Shown here in pieces: positions 10,517 through 18,432 of a stretch of DNA of 64,000 bases. The notes beneath the pieces are model-generated. The model saw only the letters and a list, made by a program, of their open reading frames with translations. It ran no database searches and was not told the origin of the DNA. The translations under genes were made by a program, and so were the position numbers. How positions within the stretch are numbered: the stretch's first letter is position 1; every line of letters begins with the position of its first letter. This stretch comes from Hydrogenophilales bacterium 28-61-23 (lineage in GTDB: Bacteria; Pseudomonadota; Gammaproteobacteria; Burkholderiales; Thiobacillaceae): NCBI GenBank assembly GCA_002281555.1, contig NCGJ01000003.1, forward strand, positions 422,192-486,191, read 5' to 3'.

Positions 10517-10748
10517 GAAAGACCCTGGTGCCGTGTTCGTTATGTACAGCAACGTAGGCCGCAATAAGCAAAGCGCATTGCACCCATTCCCCCACGTCAA
10601 GCGTTGGCACTGCGGAGGAAAAGCATCCGGCGCAATGCCCGTTGGTTATTGCGCCCTTGCTGGATGGCCGGCCATTTGGCCAAGTTGCTGAGAGCAGTCA
10701 TTCCAAGGCACGATCACTCCCTTCCCAAACAGGCAAGTGGCGCAATAC
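10517..10748. other. Intergenic region before the DUF2971 gene, no gene recognised
   Basis: About 230 bp with several short open frames but no recognisable protein, no strong ribosome binding site and no clear promoter. It separates the Fic cassette from the DUF2971 gene. Confidence 0.5.
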
Positions 10749-11711
10749 ATGAACACAAGAATTCCGAAGAGCCTGTTCAAGTACCTCCGCTTCAGCGACA
10801 AGCTGCTAGAGCAACTCTGCTATGACAAGGTCTACTTTGCTGATCCCGCAAGCTTCAATGACCCCCTAGACTGCCTTCCTGTCGTCGAGGCCGACCTGCA
10901 GACGGATGAACTTGAGTCCTTGCTCGCCCAACTCGTTGCGAACAGGTCAGCCAAGGAGATCGATGCGGCGATGAAGAAAGTGCGCCTGCGCGGCGATAAC
11001 GCTACTGCTCGGCTCAATAGCTTGACGGGGACTGAAGTGCGCAACCTGATCGGTGAAATCAGCTACAACGCAACCAACCCGGAAGTGGAAGATCGTGAGA
11101 CCTACATTAAAAGCGCCTTTAGGCGTGCCATTGAGCGTGAGCTGCATAAATCGCATGAGACCGGCGTGCTATGCCTGAGTTCGAAGTTCGATAGTCCGCT
11201 GATGTGGTCGCACTACGCGAACCAGCATCGAGGTGTGTGCGTTGAGTACGATCTGTCCAAGTTGACGCCTCATGAGCTACATAAGGTCACGTATGGAGAA
11301 TCGCGCAAGGTGTTGGCTAGCCAGATCAACAATTGGGTGCTCCATAACGATACTGCAGCACGGCAGGCTATTAACAAGGCTAGCTTGCTCACAAAATCCG
11401 GGGAGTGGGCGTACGAAAGGGAGTGGCGATTGCTCGGGCAGGTCGGCTTGGGGGAATCGCCGATGAGGCTGAAGTCGGTAATCTTCGGCATGCGGTGCGC
11501 CGATGTCCTCAAGTACACGGTTGTGAAGGCGCTTGAGGGTAGAGCAGATAGCGTGAAATTCTGGGAGATCGTGCAGCCGACCGATCAGTTTAGACTCAAG
11601 CGGTCGCGATTAGATATTGACGAGCTGATGCTGGGAATGCCTCGCTGCTCGGCTTTCCATGACTTCGACGACCTGGACGCGATTGATGGAGAAACGAATA
11701 GAACCCAATAA
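10749..11711 (+). CDS. DUF2971 domain protein
   Basis: A 320-residue cytoplasmic protein of the DUF2971 family, shown by LMWSHYANQHRGVCVEYDL in the middle and YEREWRLL further on. No biochemical function is established for the family; members are common in variable regions and near defence or mobile genes. ATG at 10749 (MNTRIPKSLFKYLRF) is chosen because the family begins close to the K-Y-R-F stretch; a GTG at 10737 is an alternative. Base composition is lower in GC than the surrounding housekeeping genes, which supports horizontal acquisition. Confidence 0.8.
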   Translation: MNTRIPKSLFKYLRFSDKLLEQLCYDKVYFADPASFNDPLDCLPVVEADLQTDELESLLAQLVANRSAKEIDAAMKKVRLRGDNATARLNSLTGTEVRNLIGEISYNATNPEVEDRETYIKSAFRRAIERELHKSHETGVLCLSSKFDSPLMWSHYANQHRGVCVEYDLSKLTPHELHKVTYGESRKVLASQINNWVLHNDTAARQAINKASLLTKSGEWAYEREWRLLGQVGLGESPMRLKSVIFGMRCADVLKYTVVKALEGRADSVKFWEIVQPTDQFRLKRSRLDIDELMLGMPRCSAFHDFDDLDAIDGETNRTQ

Positions 11712-11757
11712 CGGCATTGGGGAAAGACCACGATTTCCGTGCCCCAGCCTCTCCAAC

Positions 11758-12021
11758 TCAATAGTGATATCGGCATTGCACAACGATCAAGCTCTCGCCT
11801 TCCACCCTGTAAACCAGCCGATGTTCTTCGTTGATGCGCCGTGACCAGTAGCCGGATAGCTGGTGTTTCAGCGGCTCCGGCTTGCCGATGCCGGCGAAAG
11901 GGTCGCGGCCGATGGCCTCGATGAGCTGGTTGATGCGCTTCACCATCGCGCGATCTTCCGCCAGCCAGGCCGTGTATTCCTCCCAGGCGTTGGGCGTGAA
12001 GCAGACGCGCTGCCGGCTCAT
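11758..12021 (-). CDS. yoeB: YoeB-family mRNA interferase toxin
   Basis: An 87-residue toxin very close to E. coli YoeB in layout: GKPEPLKHQLSGYWSRRI, EEHRLVYRV and the terminal CRYHY. Aligned to E. coli YoeB E46, R65 and H83, the catalytic residues are E49, R68 and H86, so it should be an active ribosome-dependent RNase. The ATG overlaps the stop of the upstream antitoxin gene (ATGA), the usual yefM-yoeB order. It closes the accessory island after thiC on the opposite strand. Confidence 0.96.
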   Translation of the reverse strand: MSRQRVCFTPNAWEEYTAWLAEDRAMVKRINQLIEAIGRDPFAGIGKPEPLKHQLSGYWSRRINEEHRLVYRVEGESLIVVQCRYHY

Positions 12022-12275
12022 TCGGGGTCGACAAGCACACGCGGCTTGGCTCGGCCTTTGCGATCCTGCTCGACGGATTCCAGCAGCCGCCGGGCGTTGG
12101 CGGGGCTGCGCAGCAGATAGTCCGTTTCCTGCCAGGCTTCAAAATCATCGAGGGACATCATCACCACGGGCTGGCCGTTCTGCCGCGTGATGATGATGGG
12201 GGCGTGATCGTCGTTGACCTTGTCCATGGTGCGGGCCAGGTTGTTGCGCGCTTCGGTGTAGGTAATGGCTTCCAT
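12018..12275 (-). CDS. yefM: YefM-family antitoxin (Phd/YefM)
   Basis: An 85-residue antitoxin beginning MEAITYTEARNNLARTMDKV, the Phd/YefM DNA-binding fold, followed by PIIITRQNGQPVVMMSLDDF and a C-terminal toxin-binding tail. The start at 12275 matches the family; upstream in-frame ATGs at 12284 and beyond would only add a few residues and would lie in the operator. It neutralises YoeB and represses its own operon, with the complex binding TGTACA-centred sites as seen upstream. Confidence 0.94.
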   Translation of the reverse strand: MEAITYTEARNNLARTMDKVNDDHAPIIITRQNGQPVVMMSLDDFEAWQETDYLLRSPANARRLLESVEQDRKGRAKPRVLVDPE

Positions 12276-12282
12276 GCTTTTC

Positions 12283-12304
12283 ATGTACATAAATAAGGAC
12301 ATGT
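12283..12304 (-). promoter_or_regulatory. Probable YefM-YoeB operator
   Basis: ATGTACAT (12283-12290) contains the TGTACA core known for the E. coli yefM-yoeB operator. A second 6-bp palindrome, ACATGT (12299-12304), lies 16 bases away, resembling the long/short repeat pair of that operator. Both lie just upstream of yefM. Confidence 0.6.
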
Positions 12305-12563
12305 GGAGTATGCGCTGGCCGGTCGGCTCGAACAAGGCAGGGGTGTTCGCCGCTTCTGGAGCAGGCTATGTGTGCAAGTCCATCCTTGGATCGTTGCAAG
12401 CCATCCAGGGCTATTGTTCGGGACAGGCCACGATTTTTCGTGCGGGCATTAAGAATCAATCGGCGTTCCCCTGCTCGCATTGGGGTGGAATTTCCGCGCG
12501 GTTGGCCCCAAGTTCCTTCCCGTCAGCCAACCGCACACCCGCTCCTGAAGCGTGAACCCACCG

Positions 12564-14063
12564 ATGCCCAACTCCGCCATCCCGTTCGACAACACCTATG
12601 CCCGCGACCTGCCGGGCTTCTACCAGCCTTGCCAGCCCGCGACGGTACGTGAACCGGTGTTGCTGTTCTTCAACCACGGACTGGCGGAGGAATTGCGGCT
12701 GGGCTTGACCGGCCAAGACGATGCCGCACTGGCGGCGATGTTTTCCGGCAACGCGCTGCCGGAGGGGGCGCAGCCCATCGCCCAGGCCTACTCGGGGCAT
12801 CAGTTCGGGCAGTTCAATCCCCAGTTGGGCGATGGCCGGGCGCTGCTGATCGGCGAGGTCATCGACCGCCAGGGCCGGCGCCGGGACATCGCCTTCAAGG
12901 GCTCGGGGCGCACGCCGTATTCCCGCCGGGGTGATGGCAAGGCGGCGGTGGGGCCGATGCTGCGTGAGGTGCTGATCGGCGAGGCGATGCACGCGCTGGG
13001 CATACCCACCACCCGCGCCCTGGCGGTGGTGTCCTCCGGCGAGCCGGTGTTTCGCGAGCGCACGCTGCCCGGCGCCATCCTCACCCGGGTGGCCGCAAGC
13101 CATTTGCGCGTGGGTACCTTCCAGTATTTCGCGGCACACGGCACGCCGGAGAAGGTGGGCCAGCTCGCCGATTACGCCATCGCGCGCCATTTCCCTGAAC
13201 TGGCCGGTTCCGAGGAGCGCTATCTGGGTTTCCTGCGCGCCGTGGCCGAACGCCAGGCCGCGCTGATCGCCCAATGGATGCATGTGGGCTTCATCCACGG
13301 CGTGATGAACACCGACAACATGGGCATTCCCGGCGAGAGCATCGACTTTGGCCCTTGCGCCTTCATGGAAGCCTACGACCCGCGCGCGGTGTTCAGTTCC
13401 ATCGATGAAATGGGCCGCTATGCCTACGAGGCGCAACCGCGCATCGCGCGCTGGAACCTGGCCCGCCTGGCCGAGACCCTGCTGCCGCTGATCGCCGACA
13501 ATGAAGGCCGGGCGATAGAGTTGACCACCGAGGTGATCGACGCTTTCATGGGACGCTATCAGCAGCATTGGCTGGATGGCGTGCGGGCCAAGCTGGGCCT
13601 GCGCGGCATGGTCGAACATGCCGATCATGTCGATACCGCGCTGGGCGAAAGCTGGCTGGACCTTCTGCATGCCCAGCAGGTGGATTTCACGTTGGCATGG
13701 CGACGGCTGGCGGATGCAGCAGAGGGGAACGAAGCGCCGCTGCGGGCCTTGTTCGCCGGGCAACCGGGGCTGGATCGCTGGCTGGAACGTTGGTGCGAGC
13801 GTTGCGCCGCCGAGGATACCGACCCCGCTGCGGCCAGTGCACGCGCCGGTTCGATGCGCCGGGTCAATCCCTGGCTGATTCCGCGCAACCATCGCGTCGA
13901 GGAAGCCCTGGCCGCCGCCTCCGACGAAGGCGACCTGGCGCCGTTCGAGCAACTGCTGAATGCGCTGCGGCGTCCTTTCGACGAAGACCCCGCGCTGGCC
14001 CGCTACGCCGAGCCGGCATCGGGAGATTTCATGGCGGAATTCCGCACCTTCTGCGGAACGTAA
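12564..14063 (+). CDS. selO: SelO (YdiU) protein adenylyltransferase, pseudokinase fold
   Basis: A 499-residue SelO. Key residues align with those of characterised bacterial SelO: K112 (FKGSGRTPYSRRGDGKA), E135, D251-N252 (MNTDNMG) and D261 of the DFG motif (DFGPCAFM). SelO transfers AMP from ATP to Ser/Thr/Tyr of target proteins involved in redox homeostasis. Bacterial forms end in a Cys rather than selenocysteine; here the C-terminus is FCGT. ATG at 12564 (MPNSAIPFDNTYARDLP) is preferred to the GTG at 12552, though neither has a strong ribosome binding site. It lies alone between the accessory island and a broken yidB-like gene. Confidence 0.95.
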   Translation: MPNSAIPFDNTYARDLPGFYQPCQPATVREPVLLFFNHGLAEELRLGLTGQDDAALAAMFSGNALPEGAQPIAQAYSGHQFGQFNPQLGDGRALLIGEVIDRQGRRRDIAFKGSGRTPYSRRGDGKAAVGPMLREVLIGEAMHALGIPTTRALAVVSSGEPVFRERTLPGAILTRVAASHLRVGTFQYFAAHGTPEKVGQLADYAIARHFPELAGSEERYLGFLRAVAERQAALIAQWMHVGFIHGVMNTDNMGIPGESIDFGPCAFMEAYDPRAVFSSIDEMGRYAYEAQPRIARWNLARLAETLLPLIADNEGRAIELTTEVIDAFMGRYQQHWLDGVRAKLGLRGMVEHADHVDTALGESWLDLLHAQQVDFTLAWRRLADAAEGNEAPLRALFAGQPGLDRWLERWCERCAAEDTDPAAASARAGSMRRVNPWLIPRNHRVEEALAAASDEGDLAPFEQLLNALRRPFDEDPALARYAEPASGDFMAEFRTFCGT

Positions 14064-14139
14064 TGACCGGCTTCAGAAGTCATCATTCGGTCCAATCACC
14101 GTGAAAATCGGGACACTGAACAAGCAACAGGAGAACAGC

Positions 14140-14308
14140 ATGGGCTTATTCGACAGCGTGGTCGGCGCAACTCAGCAGCAGCCTGGCGTAATACCTGCCG
14201 GAAGTGGTCAACCAACTGACACCGCAAGGTCGTTTACCTGACAACGCGGGCGACACCGATGCGCTGGGCCAAGGTCTGAACGCGCTGGCCGGCAAACTGT
14301 TCGGCTAA
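14140..14308 (+). pseudogene. YidB-like (DUF937) gene with internal deletion and frameshift
   Basis: An AGGAG box and ATG begin MGLFDSVVGA, the usual start of YidB/DUF937 proteins. The same frame soon ends, but the adjacent frame from about 14192 encodes LPEVVNQLTPQGRLPDNAGD and continues to LAGKLFG-stop at 14306-14308, the usual YidB C-terminus. Roughly the middle two thirds of the family (normally about 130 residues) is gone and the halves are out of frame. Confidence 0.75.
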
Positions 14309-14416
14309 GACGGCTATGCGCCTCCCGGCCAAACCCGGGGCCAATGGCTCCGGGCACGGTCACACAAACAGGATGAATCCTCTAGACTTTGCGCCTCGAC
14401 CATATTGCCTGACGCC

Positions 14417-14842
14417 ATGAATTCAAAAATCCCCCGTATTCTCGGACTCATCTTGCTCACCCTGATCCTGCTCAGCGCCGCCTGGGTCTGGCTGACGCTG
14501 CACTGGAGCTACTCGGAAGGCGAACGCACCGGCTATGTGCAGAAGCTGTCCAAGAAAGGCTGGCTGTGCAAGACCTGGGAAGGCGAAATCGCCATGGTCA
14601 CCATGCCGGGCGCCATCCCAGAAAAGTTCGTCTTCACCGTGCCGGAAGAGGGCATGGCCGAAAAACTCAACGCGCTGGCCGGCCAGCGCGTGACGCTGCA
14701 ATACCAGCAGCACAAGTTCATCCCCTCTTCCTGCTTCGGCGAGACCGAATATTTTGTCCGCGACGCCAGAGCGGTTCAGGCCGAAACGCCCGCCCTGCCG
14801 CCTCCCGCCGCCGCGCAAGGACAACTGCGGGCTCCGCTCTGA
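14417..14842 (+). CDS. Conserved hypothetical membrane-anchored protein
   Basis: A 141-residue protein with one N-terminal membrane helix (about residues 9-28, ILGLILLTLILLSAAWVWL) followed by a soluble domain of about 90 residues and a proline/alanine-rich tail. The globular part (SYSEGERTGYVQKLSKKGW) matches a conserved betaproteobacterial hypothetical family, sometimes mislabelled as 6-phosphogluconate dehydrogenase; I see no such domain. The topology suggests an inner-membrane protein with a periplasmic domain. ATG at 14417 is chosen over TTG at 14405. No function can be assigned. Confidence 0.65.
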   Translation: MNSKIPRILGLILLTLILLSAAWVWLTLHWSYSEGERTGYVQKLSKKGWLCKTWEGEIAMVTMPGAIPEKFVFTVPEEGMAEKLNALAGQRVTLQYQQHKFIPSSCFGETEYFVRDARAVQAETPALPPPAAAQGQLRAPL

Positions 14843-14901
14843 ACGGACTTGCCTGGCTTAGGTTGCTGTGGTGAGGCACCAACCGCATCGACCCCGCACT
14901 C

Positions 14902-15924
14902 ATGCAACTCGAACAAATCCGCCAACAACTGCGCCAACTCGGCGCAAAACCCTGCCATCAGGAGCGCGTGCTGCGCGCCTGGGTGCAATCGCGTTCGCTC
15001 GACAAGCGGCACAGCAAGGCGGAAGACTTTCTGCCGCTGGCCGTGCGCGATGCGCTGCCGGAATTGATGGCGCAACTGCATGGCCTGGCCCGCGTCCGTT
15101 CCGAACACCCGGGCGCGGATGATTCCGCCCGTCTGCTGATCGACCTGGCCGACGGCCAAAGCGTGGAAAGCGTGCTGCTGCCGCGCGATGGCGTCTGCGT
15201 CTCCACCCAGGTCGGCTGCGCGGTCGGCTGCGTGTTCTGCATGACCGGGCGCGATGGCCTGTTGCGCCAGCTCGGCAGCGCGGAAATCGTCGCCCAGGTT
15301 GCGCTGGCGCGGAGCCGGCGCAAAGTCCGCAAAGTGGTGTTCATGGGCATGGGCGAACCGGCGCACAACCTGGACAACGTGCTTGAAGCCATCGACCTGC
15401 TCGGCACCCTGGGCGGCATCGGCCACAAGAATCTGGTCTTTTCCACGGTCGGCGACAGACGCGTGTTCGAACGCCTGCCGCAATGCGAGGTGAAACCCGC
15501 GCTGGCGCTGTCGCTGCACACCACGCGCCCGGAACTGCGCGCGCAATTGCTGCCGAAAGCGCCGCGCATCGACCCCGCCGATCTGGTCGCGCTCGGCGAG
15601 GCTTACGCGCGCGGCACCGGCTACCCGATCCAATATCAGTGGACGCTGCTGGAAGGCGTCAACGACAGCGACGAAGAGATCGAAAACCTGATCGAACTGC
15701 TCGCCGGCAAGTACGCGATGATGAATTTCATTCCCTACAACAGCATTGGCGCCGGCGGGCTCGATTTCAAACGCCCGGCCTGGGAACGCTGCTCCGAACT
15801 GGCCGGCCGCCTGCATCAGCGCGGCATCGTCGCCCGCCTGCGCGACTCCGCCGGACAGGACATCGACGGCGGTTGCGGCCAGTTGCGCGCGCGTTCGGTC
15901 AAATTGCAGCCACACAGGCAATAG
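14902..15924 (+). CDS. RlmN-like radical SAM RNA methyltransferase
   Basis: A 340-residue RlmN/Cfr-superfamily enzyme. The radical SAM cluster is C106-x3-C110-x2-C113 (CAVGCVFC), preceded by VSTQVG, and the methyl-accepting region ends with C325 (DIDGGCGQLRA), equivalent to the resolving Cys near the C-terminus of E. coli RlmN. The family methylates C2 or C8 of adenosines in 23S rRNA or tRNA. The gene is not in the usual rlmN context (ndk, pilF, ispG) and is shorter and more divergent (CVFCMTG instead of CTFCSTG), so it may be a paralogue. The N-terminal domain is short. It ends just before the ars promoter. Confidence 0.85.
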   Translation: MQLEQIRQQLRQLGAKPCHQERVLRAWVQSRSLDKRHSKAEDFLPLAVRDALPELMAQLHGLARVRSEHPGADDSARLLIDLADGQSVESVLLPRDGVCVSTQVGCAVGCVFCMTGRDGLLRQLGSAEIVAQVALARSRRKVRKVVFMGMGEPAHNLDNVLEAIDLLGTLGGIGHKNLVFSTVGDRRVFERLPQCEVKPALALSLHTTRPELRAQLLPKAPRIDPADLVALGEAYARGTGYPIQYQWTLLEGVNDSDEEIENLIELLAGKYAMMNFIPYNSIGAGGLDFKRPAWERCSELAGRLHQRGIVARLRDSAGQDIDGGCGQLRARSVKLQPHRQ

Positions 15925-15930
15925 ACGCAC

Positions 15931-15969
15931 GCTTCACATTCGCGCTTCATATGCGCGCTTTATATTCGA
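15931..15969 (+). promoter_or_regulatory. Three tandem 13-bp repeats upstream of arsR
   Basis: GCTTCACATTCGC (15931), GCTTCATATGCGC (15944) and GCTTTATATTCGA (15957) follow one another without gaps, seven bases after the preceding stop codon. Each contains an AT-rich core like ArsR half-sites (ATATTCG). They are probable ArsR-binding or promoter elements for the ars operon. Confidence 0.55.
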
Positions 15970-16018
15970 TTTGACGGATATATAAAAACGGTAATAAGCT
16001 GCGCCACCGTTTAATCGA

Positions 16019-16034
16019 ATTCGTCTGAACGAAT
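16019..16034 (+). promoter_or_regulatory. Inverted repeat at the arsR start codon
   Basis: ATTCGT (16019-16024) and ACGAAT (16029-16034) form a perfect palindrome with a 4-base spacer ending directly before the arsR ATG at 16035. It could be an operator or an RNA hairpin that limits arsR translation; no normal ribosome binding site is visible. Confidence 0.5.
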
Positions 16035-16370
16035 ATGCAGCTCGACCAGCAAGCTTTCTTCGAAGCCTTTTTTGAAGTCCTGAGCGACCCGATCCGCCGC
16101 CGCATCCTGGCGCTGCTGCTGATCCACGACGAACGCTGCGTGTGCGATCTGAACGCCGTGCTCGACGCGCCGCAACCCAAGGTTTCCCGCCATCTCGGCG
16201 TGCTGCGCGAAGCCGGCCTGGTGCTGACCCGGCGCGAGGGCGTCTGGATGCATTACCGCCTGCACCCCGAACTGCCGGCCTGGGCCGTGCGCGTGTTGTG
16301 GCACATGAACGAAGGCATGCCGATCGAAGCGGCGCTTCCTGACCAAGGCTGCCAAGCCTGCGCGGCCTGA
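16035..16370 (+). CDS. arsR: ArsR-family arsenic-responsive repressor
   Basis: A 111-residue winged-helix repressor. The ELCVCDL-type metal site appears as ERCVCDL with C35 and C37, which bind arsenite or antimonite on the alpha-3 helix and release DNA. The DNA-reading helix PQPKVSRHLGVLREAGLV is typical. A C-terminal pair (GCQAC, two Cys) could give extra ligands. It is the first gene of the arsenic operon that runs to about 21821 and should repress it in the absence of arsenite, through the repeats upstream. The ATG lacks a strong ribosome binding site. Confidence 0.94.
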   Translation: MQLDQQAFFEAFFEVLSDPIRRRILALLLIHDERCVCDLNAVLDAPQPKVSRHLGVLREAGLVLTRREGVWMHYRLHPELPAWAVRVLWHMNEGMPIEAALPDQGCQACAA

Positions 16371-16412
16371 AACATTCTCCCCACATCTTTACCGACCTTG
16401 AAAGGCAACGCG

Positions 16413-16817
16413 ATGAAAACCGTCCTGATCCTCTGCACCGGTAACTCCTGCCGCTCCCAGATGGCCGAAGTCCTGCTCAACCACGACCTGGCCGGCCAGG
16501 TTCATGCCCTTTCCGCCGGCACCAAGCCGCAACCCAAGGTGGCCGATGGCGCTATCGAGGCGCTCAGGCTGGCCGGATTGAACACCGACGGGTTGTACCC
16601 GAAAGATGTCGACGCGGTGATGAATCAGGACATCGATCTGGTCGTGACCGTGTGCGACAACGCCAAGGAAACCTGCCCGATCTTTCCGCGCCCGGTGAAA
16701 AGCATCCATCTGCCCTTCCACGACCCGCACGGCGAGCCGATCGATAGCTTCGTCACCGTGCGCGACGACATCCGCGCTCGTCTGATCGCGGCCGTGCGTA
16801 ACGAATTCGGCCTCTGA
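16413..16817 (+). CDS. arsC: Arsenate reductase, LMW-phosphatase (thioredoxin-coupled) type, copy 1
   Basis: A 134-residue protein with the phosphatase loop CTGNSCR (C8 to R14) and the redox cysteines C81 and C88 (CDNAKETC), the triad used by thioredoxin-linked ArsC. It reduces arsenate to arsenite in the cytoplasm. ATG at 16413 follows an AAAGG box; a TTG 15 bases upstream is less likely. It is followed 26 bp later by a second, different member of the same family, so the operon has two arsenate reductases with probably different properties. Confidence 0.93.
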   Translation: MKTVLILCTGNSCRSQMAEVLLNHDLAGQVHALSAGTKPQPKVADGAIEALRLAGLNTDGLYPKDVDAVMNQDIDLVVTVCDNAKETCPIFPRPVKSIHLPFHDPHGEPIDSFVTVRDDIRARLIAAVRNEFGL

Positions 16818-16843
16818 ACCCCGCCCCGCCCCAGGAGATCGCC

Positions 16844-17347
16844 ATGTCCGACCAGGTCTACAACGTACTGTTTCTGTGTACCGGCAATTCCGCGCGTTCC
16901 ATCCTGGCCGAGGTCCTGTTGAACACCTGGGGCAAGGGCCGCTTCCACGCCTATAGCGCCGGCAGCCATCCGGCCGGGCAGATAAACCCCTTCGCCATCG
17001 AATTGCTGGAGAAGAACCGGCTTTCGACCGAGGGGCTGCGCAGCAAGTCGTGGGATGAATTCGGCCAACCCGGCGCACCTGAACTCGATTTTGTCTTTAC
17101 CGTCTGCGACAACGCCGCCAATGAGGTCTGCCCGGTCTGGCCCGGTCAGCCGATGACCGCGCACTGGGGCGTGCCCGACCCAGCCAGCGTGGAAGGCGAC
17201 GACGAGATCAAGCGTAAAGCCTTCTTCGTCGCCTTCAACCAGTTGTCGAACCGCATCTCCCTGTTCGCCAACCTGCCTCTCGACAAGCTGGATCGAATCA
17301 AGCTGCAGAAGGCGCTCAACGACATCGGCAGGGAGCAAAAACCATGA
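16844..17347 (+). CDS. arsC: Arsenate reductase, LMW-phosphatase type, copy 2
   Basis: A 167-residue paralogue of the preceding enzyme. The phosphatase loop is CTGNSAR (C12 to R18), so the second loop Cys of copy 1 is Ala here. Redox cysteines C88 and C96 (CDNAANEVC) remain but are eight residues apart rather than seven. It carries a C-terminal helical extension of about 30 residues. A clear AGGAG box precedes the ATG. The stop overlaps the acr3 start by 4 bp, indicating coupled translation of reductase and efflux pump. Confidence 0.9.
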   Translation: MSDQVYNVLFLCTGNSARSILAEVLLNTWGKGRFHAYSAGSHPAGQINPFAIELLEKNRLSTEGLRSKSWDEFGQPGAPELDFVFTVCDNAANEVCPVWPGQPMTAHWGVPDPASVEGDDEIKRKAFFVAFNQLSNRISLFANLPLDKLDRIKLQKALNDIGREQKP

Positions 17348-18423
17348 GTGCCCAATGTGAAGTCACCGGCAAACGTGCAGCCGGTTTGCAGATGAATCTG
17401 TTCGAGCGCTGGCTTTCCCTCTGGGTGGCGCTGTGCATCGTCGTCGGCATCCTGGCCGGGCAGTTCATGCCGGCGCCGTTCCAGGCCCTGGGGCGGATGG
17501 AAGTCGCGCAGGTCAATCTGCCGGTCGGCCTGTTGATCTGGGTCATGATCATTCCGATGCTGATGAAAATCGACTTCGCCGCCTTGCATCAGGTGAAGTC
17601 GCACTGGAAGGGCATCGGCGTCACCTTGTTCGTCAACTGGGCGGTAAAGCCGTTCTCGATGGCATTGCTGGCCTGGCTCTTCATCCGCCAACTGTTCGCG
17701 CCCTATTTGCCGGCGGAACAACTCGACAGTTACGTCGCTGGCCTGATCCTGCTCGCCGCCGCGCCCTGCACCGCGATGGTGTTCGTGTGGAGCCGGCTGA
17801 CCGGCGGCGATCCGTATTTCACGCTGTCGCAAGTCGCGCTCAACGACGCCATCATGATCTTCGCCTTCGCCCCCATCGTCGGCTTGTTGCTTGGCCTGTC
17901 CGCCATCGTGGTGCCGTGGGACACGCTGTTCACCTCGGTGATTCTGTACATCGTCATCCCGGTGATTCTGGCCCAGCTCTTGCGCAAACAGTTGCTGAAA
18001 CGCGGACAAGCCGCGTTCGATGCGGTGATGAGCAGCCTGGGCCACGCCTCCATCGTCGCGCTGCTGGCCACCCTGGTGCTGCTGTTCGCTTTCCAGGGCG
18101 AGGCGATCATCCAACAACCGTTGATCATTGCGCTGTTGGCGGTGCCGATCCTGATCCAGGTGTTCTTCAACTCGGCGCTGGCCTACTGGCTGAATCGCAA
18201 GGTCGGCGAGAAGCACAGCGTCGCCTGCCCGTCGGCCTTGATCGGCGCTTCCAACTTCTTCGAACTGGCGGTGGCGGCGGCGATCTCGCTGTTCGGCTTC
18301 CAGTCCGGCGCGGCGCTGGCCACCGTGGTCGGCGTGCTGATCGAAGTGCCGGTGATGCTGCTGGTGGTGAAGATCGTCAACCAGAGCAAAGGCTGGTATG
18401 AAGCTGGCTTGCCTTCCCGCTAA
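17344..18423 (+). CDS. acr3: Acr3-family arsenite efflux permease
   Basis: A 359-residue inner-membrane protein with about ten hydrophobic segments. The segment LLAAAPCTAMVFVWS carries the conserved Cys of the fourth membrane helix required for arsenite transport in Acr3. The protein starts MSAQCEVTGKR and has normal family length. It exports arsenite (or antimonite) using the proton-motive force. It overlaps arsC copy 2 by 4 bp and is followed 9 bp later by the metallo-beta-lactamase-fold gene, within one operon. Confidence 0.95.
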   Translation: MSAQCEVTGKRAAGLQMNLFERWLSLWVALCIVVGILAGQFMPAPFQALGRMEVAQVNLPVGLLIWVMIIPMLMKIDFAALHQVKSHWKGIGVTLFVNWAVKPFSMALLAWLFIRQLFAPYLPAEQLDSYVAGLILLAAAPCTAMVFVWSRLTGGDPYFTLSQVALNDAIMIFAFAPIVGLLLGLSAIVVPWDTLFTSVILYIVIPVILAQLLRKQLLKRGQAAFDAVMSSLGHASIVALLATLVLLFAFQGEAIIQQPLIIALLAVPILIQVFFNSALAYWLNRKVGEKHSVACPSALIGASNFFELAVAAAISLFGFQSGAALATVVGVLIEVPVMLLVVKIVNQSKGWYEAGLPSR

Positions 18424-18432
18424 GGAATAGCC

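Noticed and set aside
10497..10691. Short open frames between the Fic cassette and the DUF2971 gene
   Set aside because: No ribosome binding site, no conserved motif, and overlap with a terminator hairpin.
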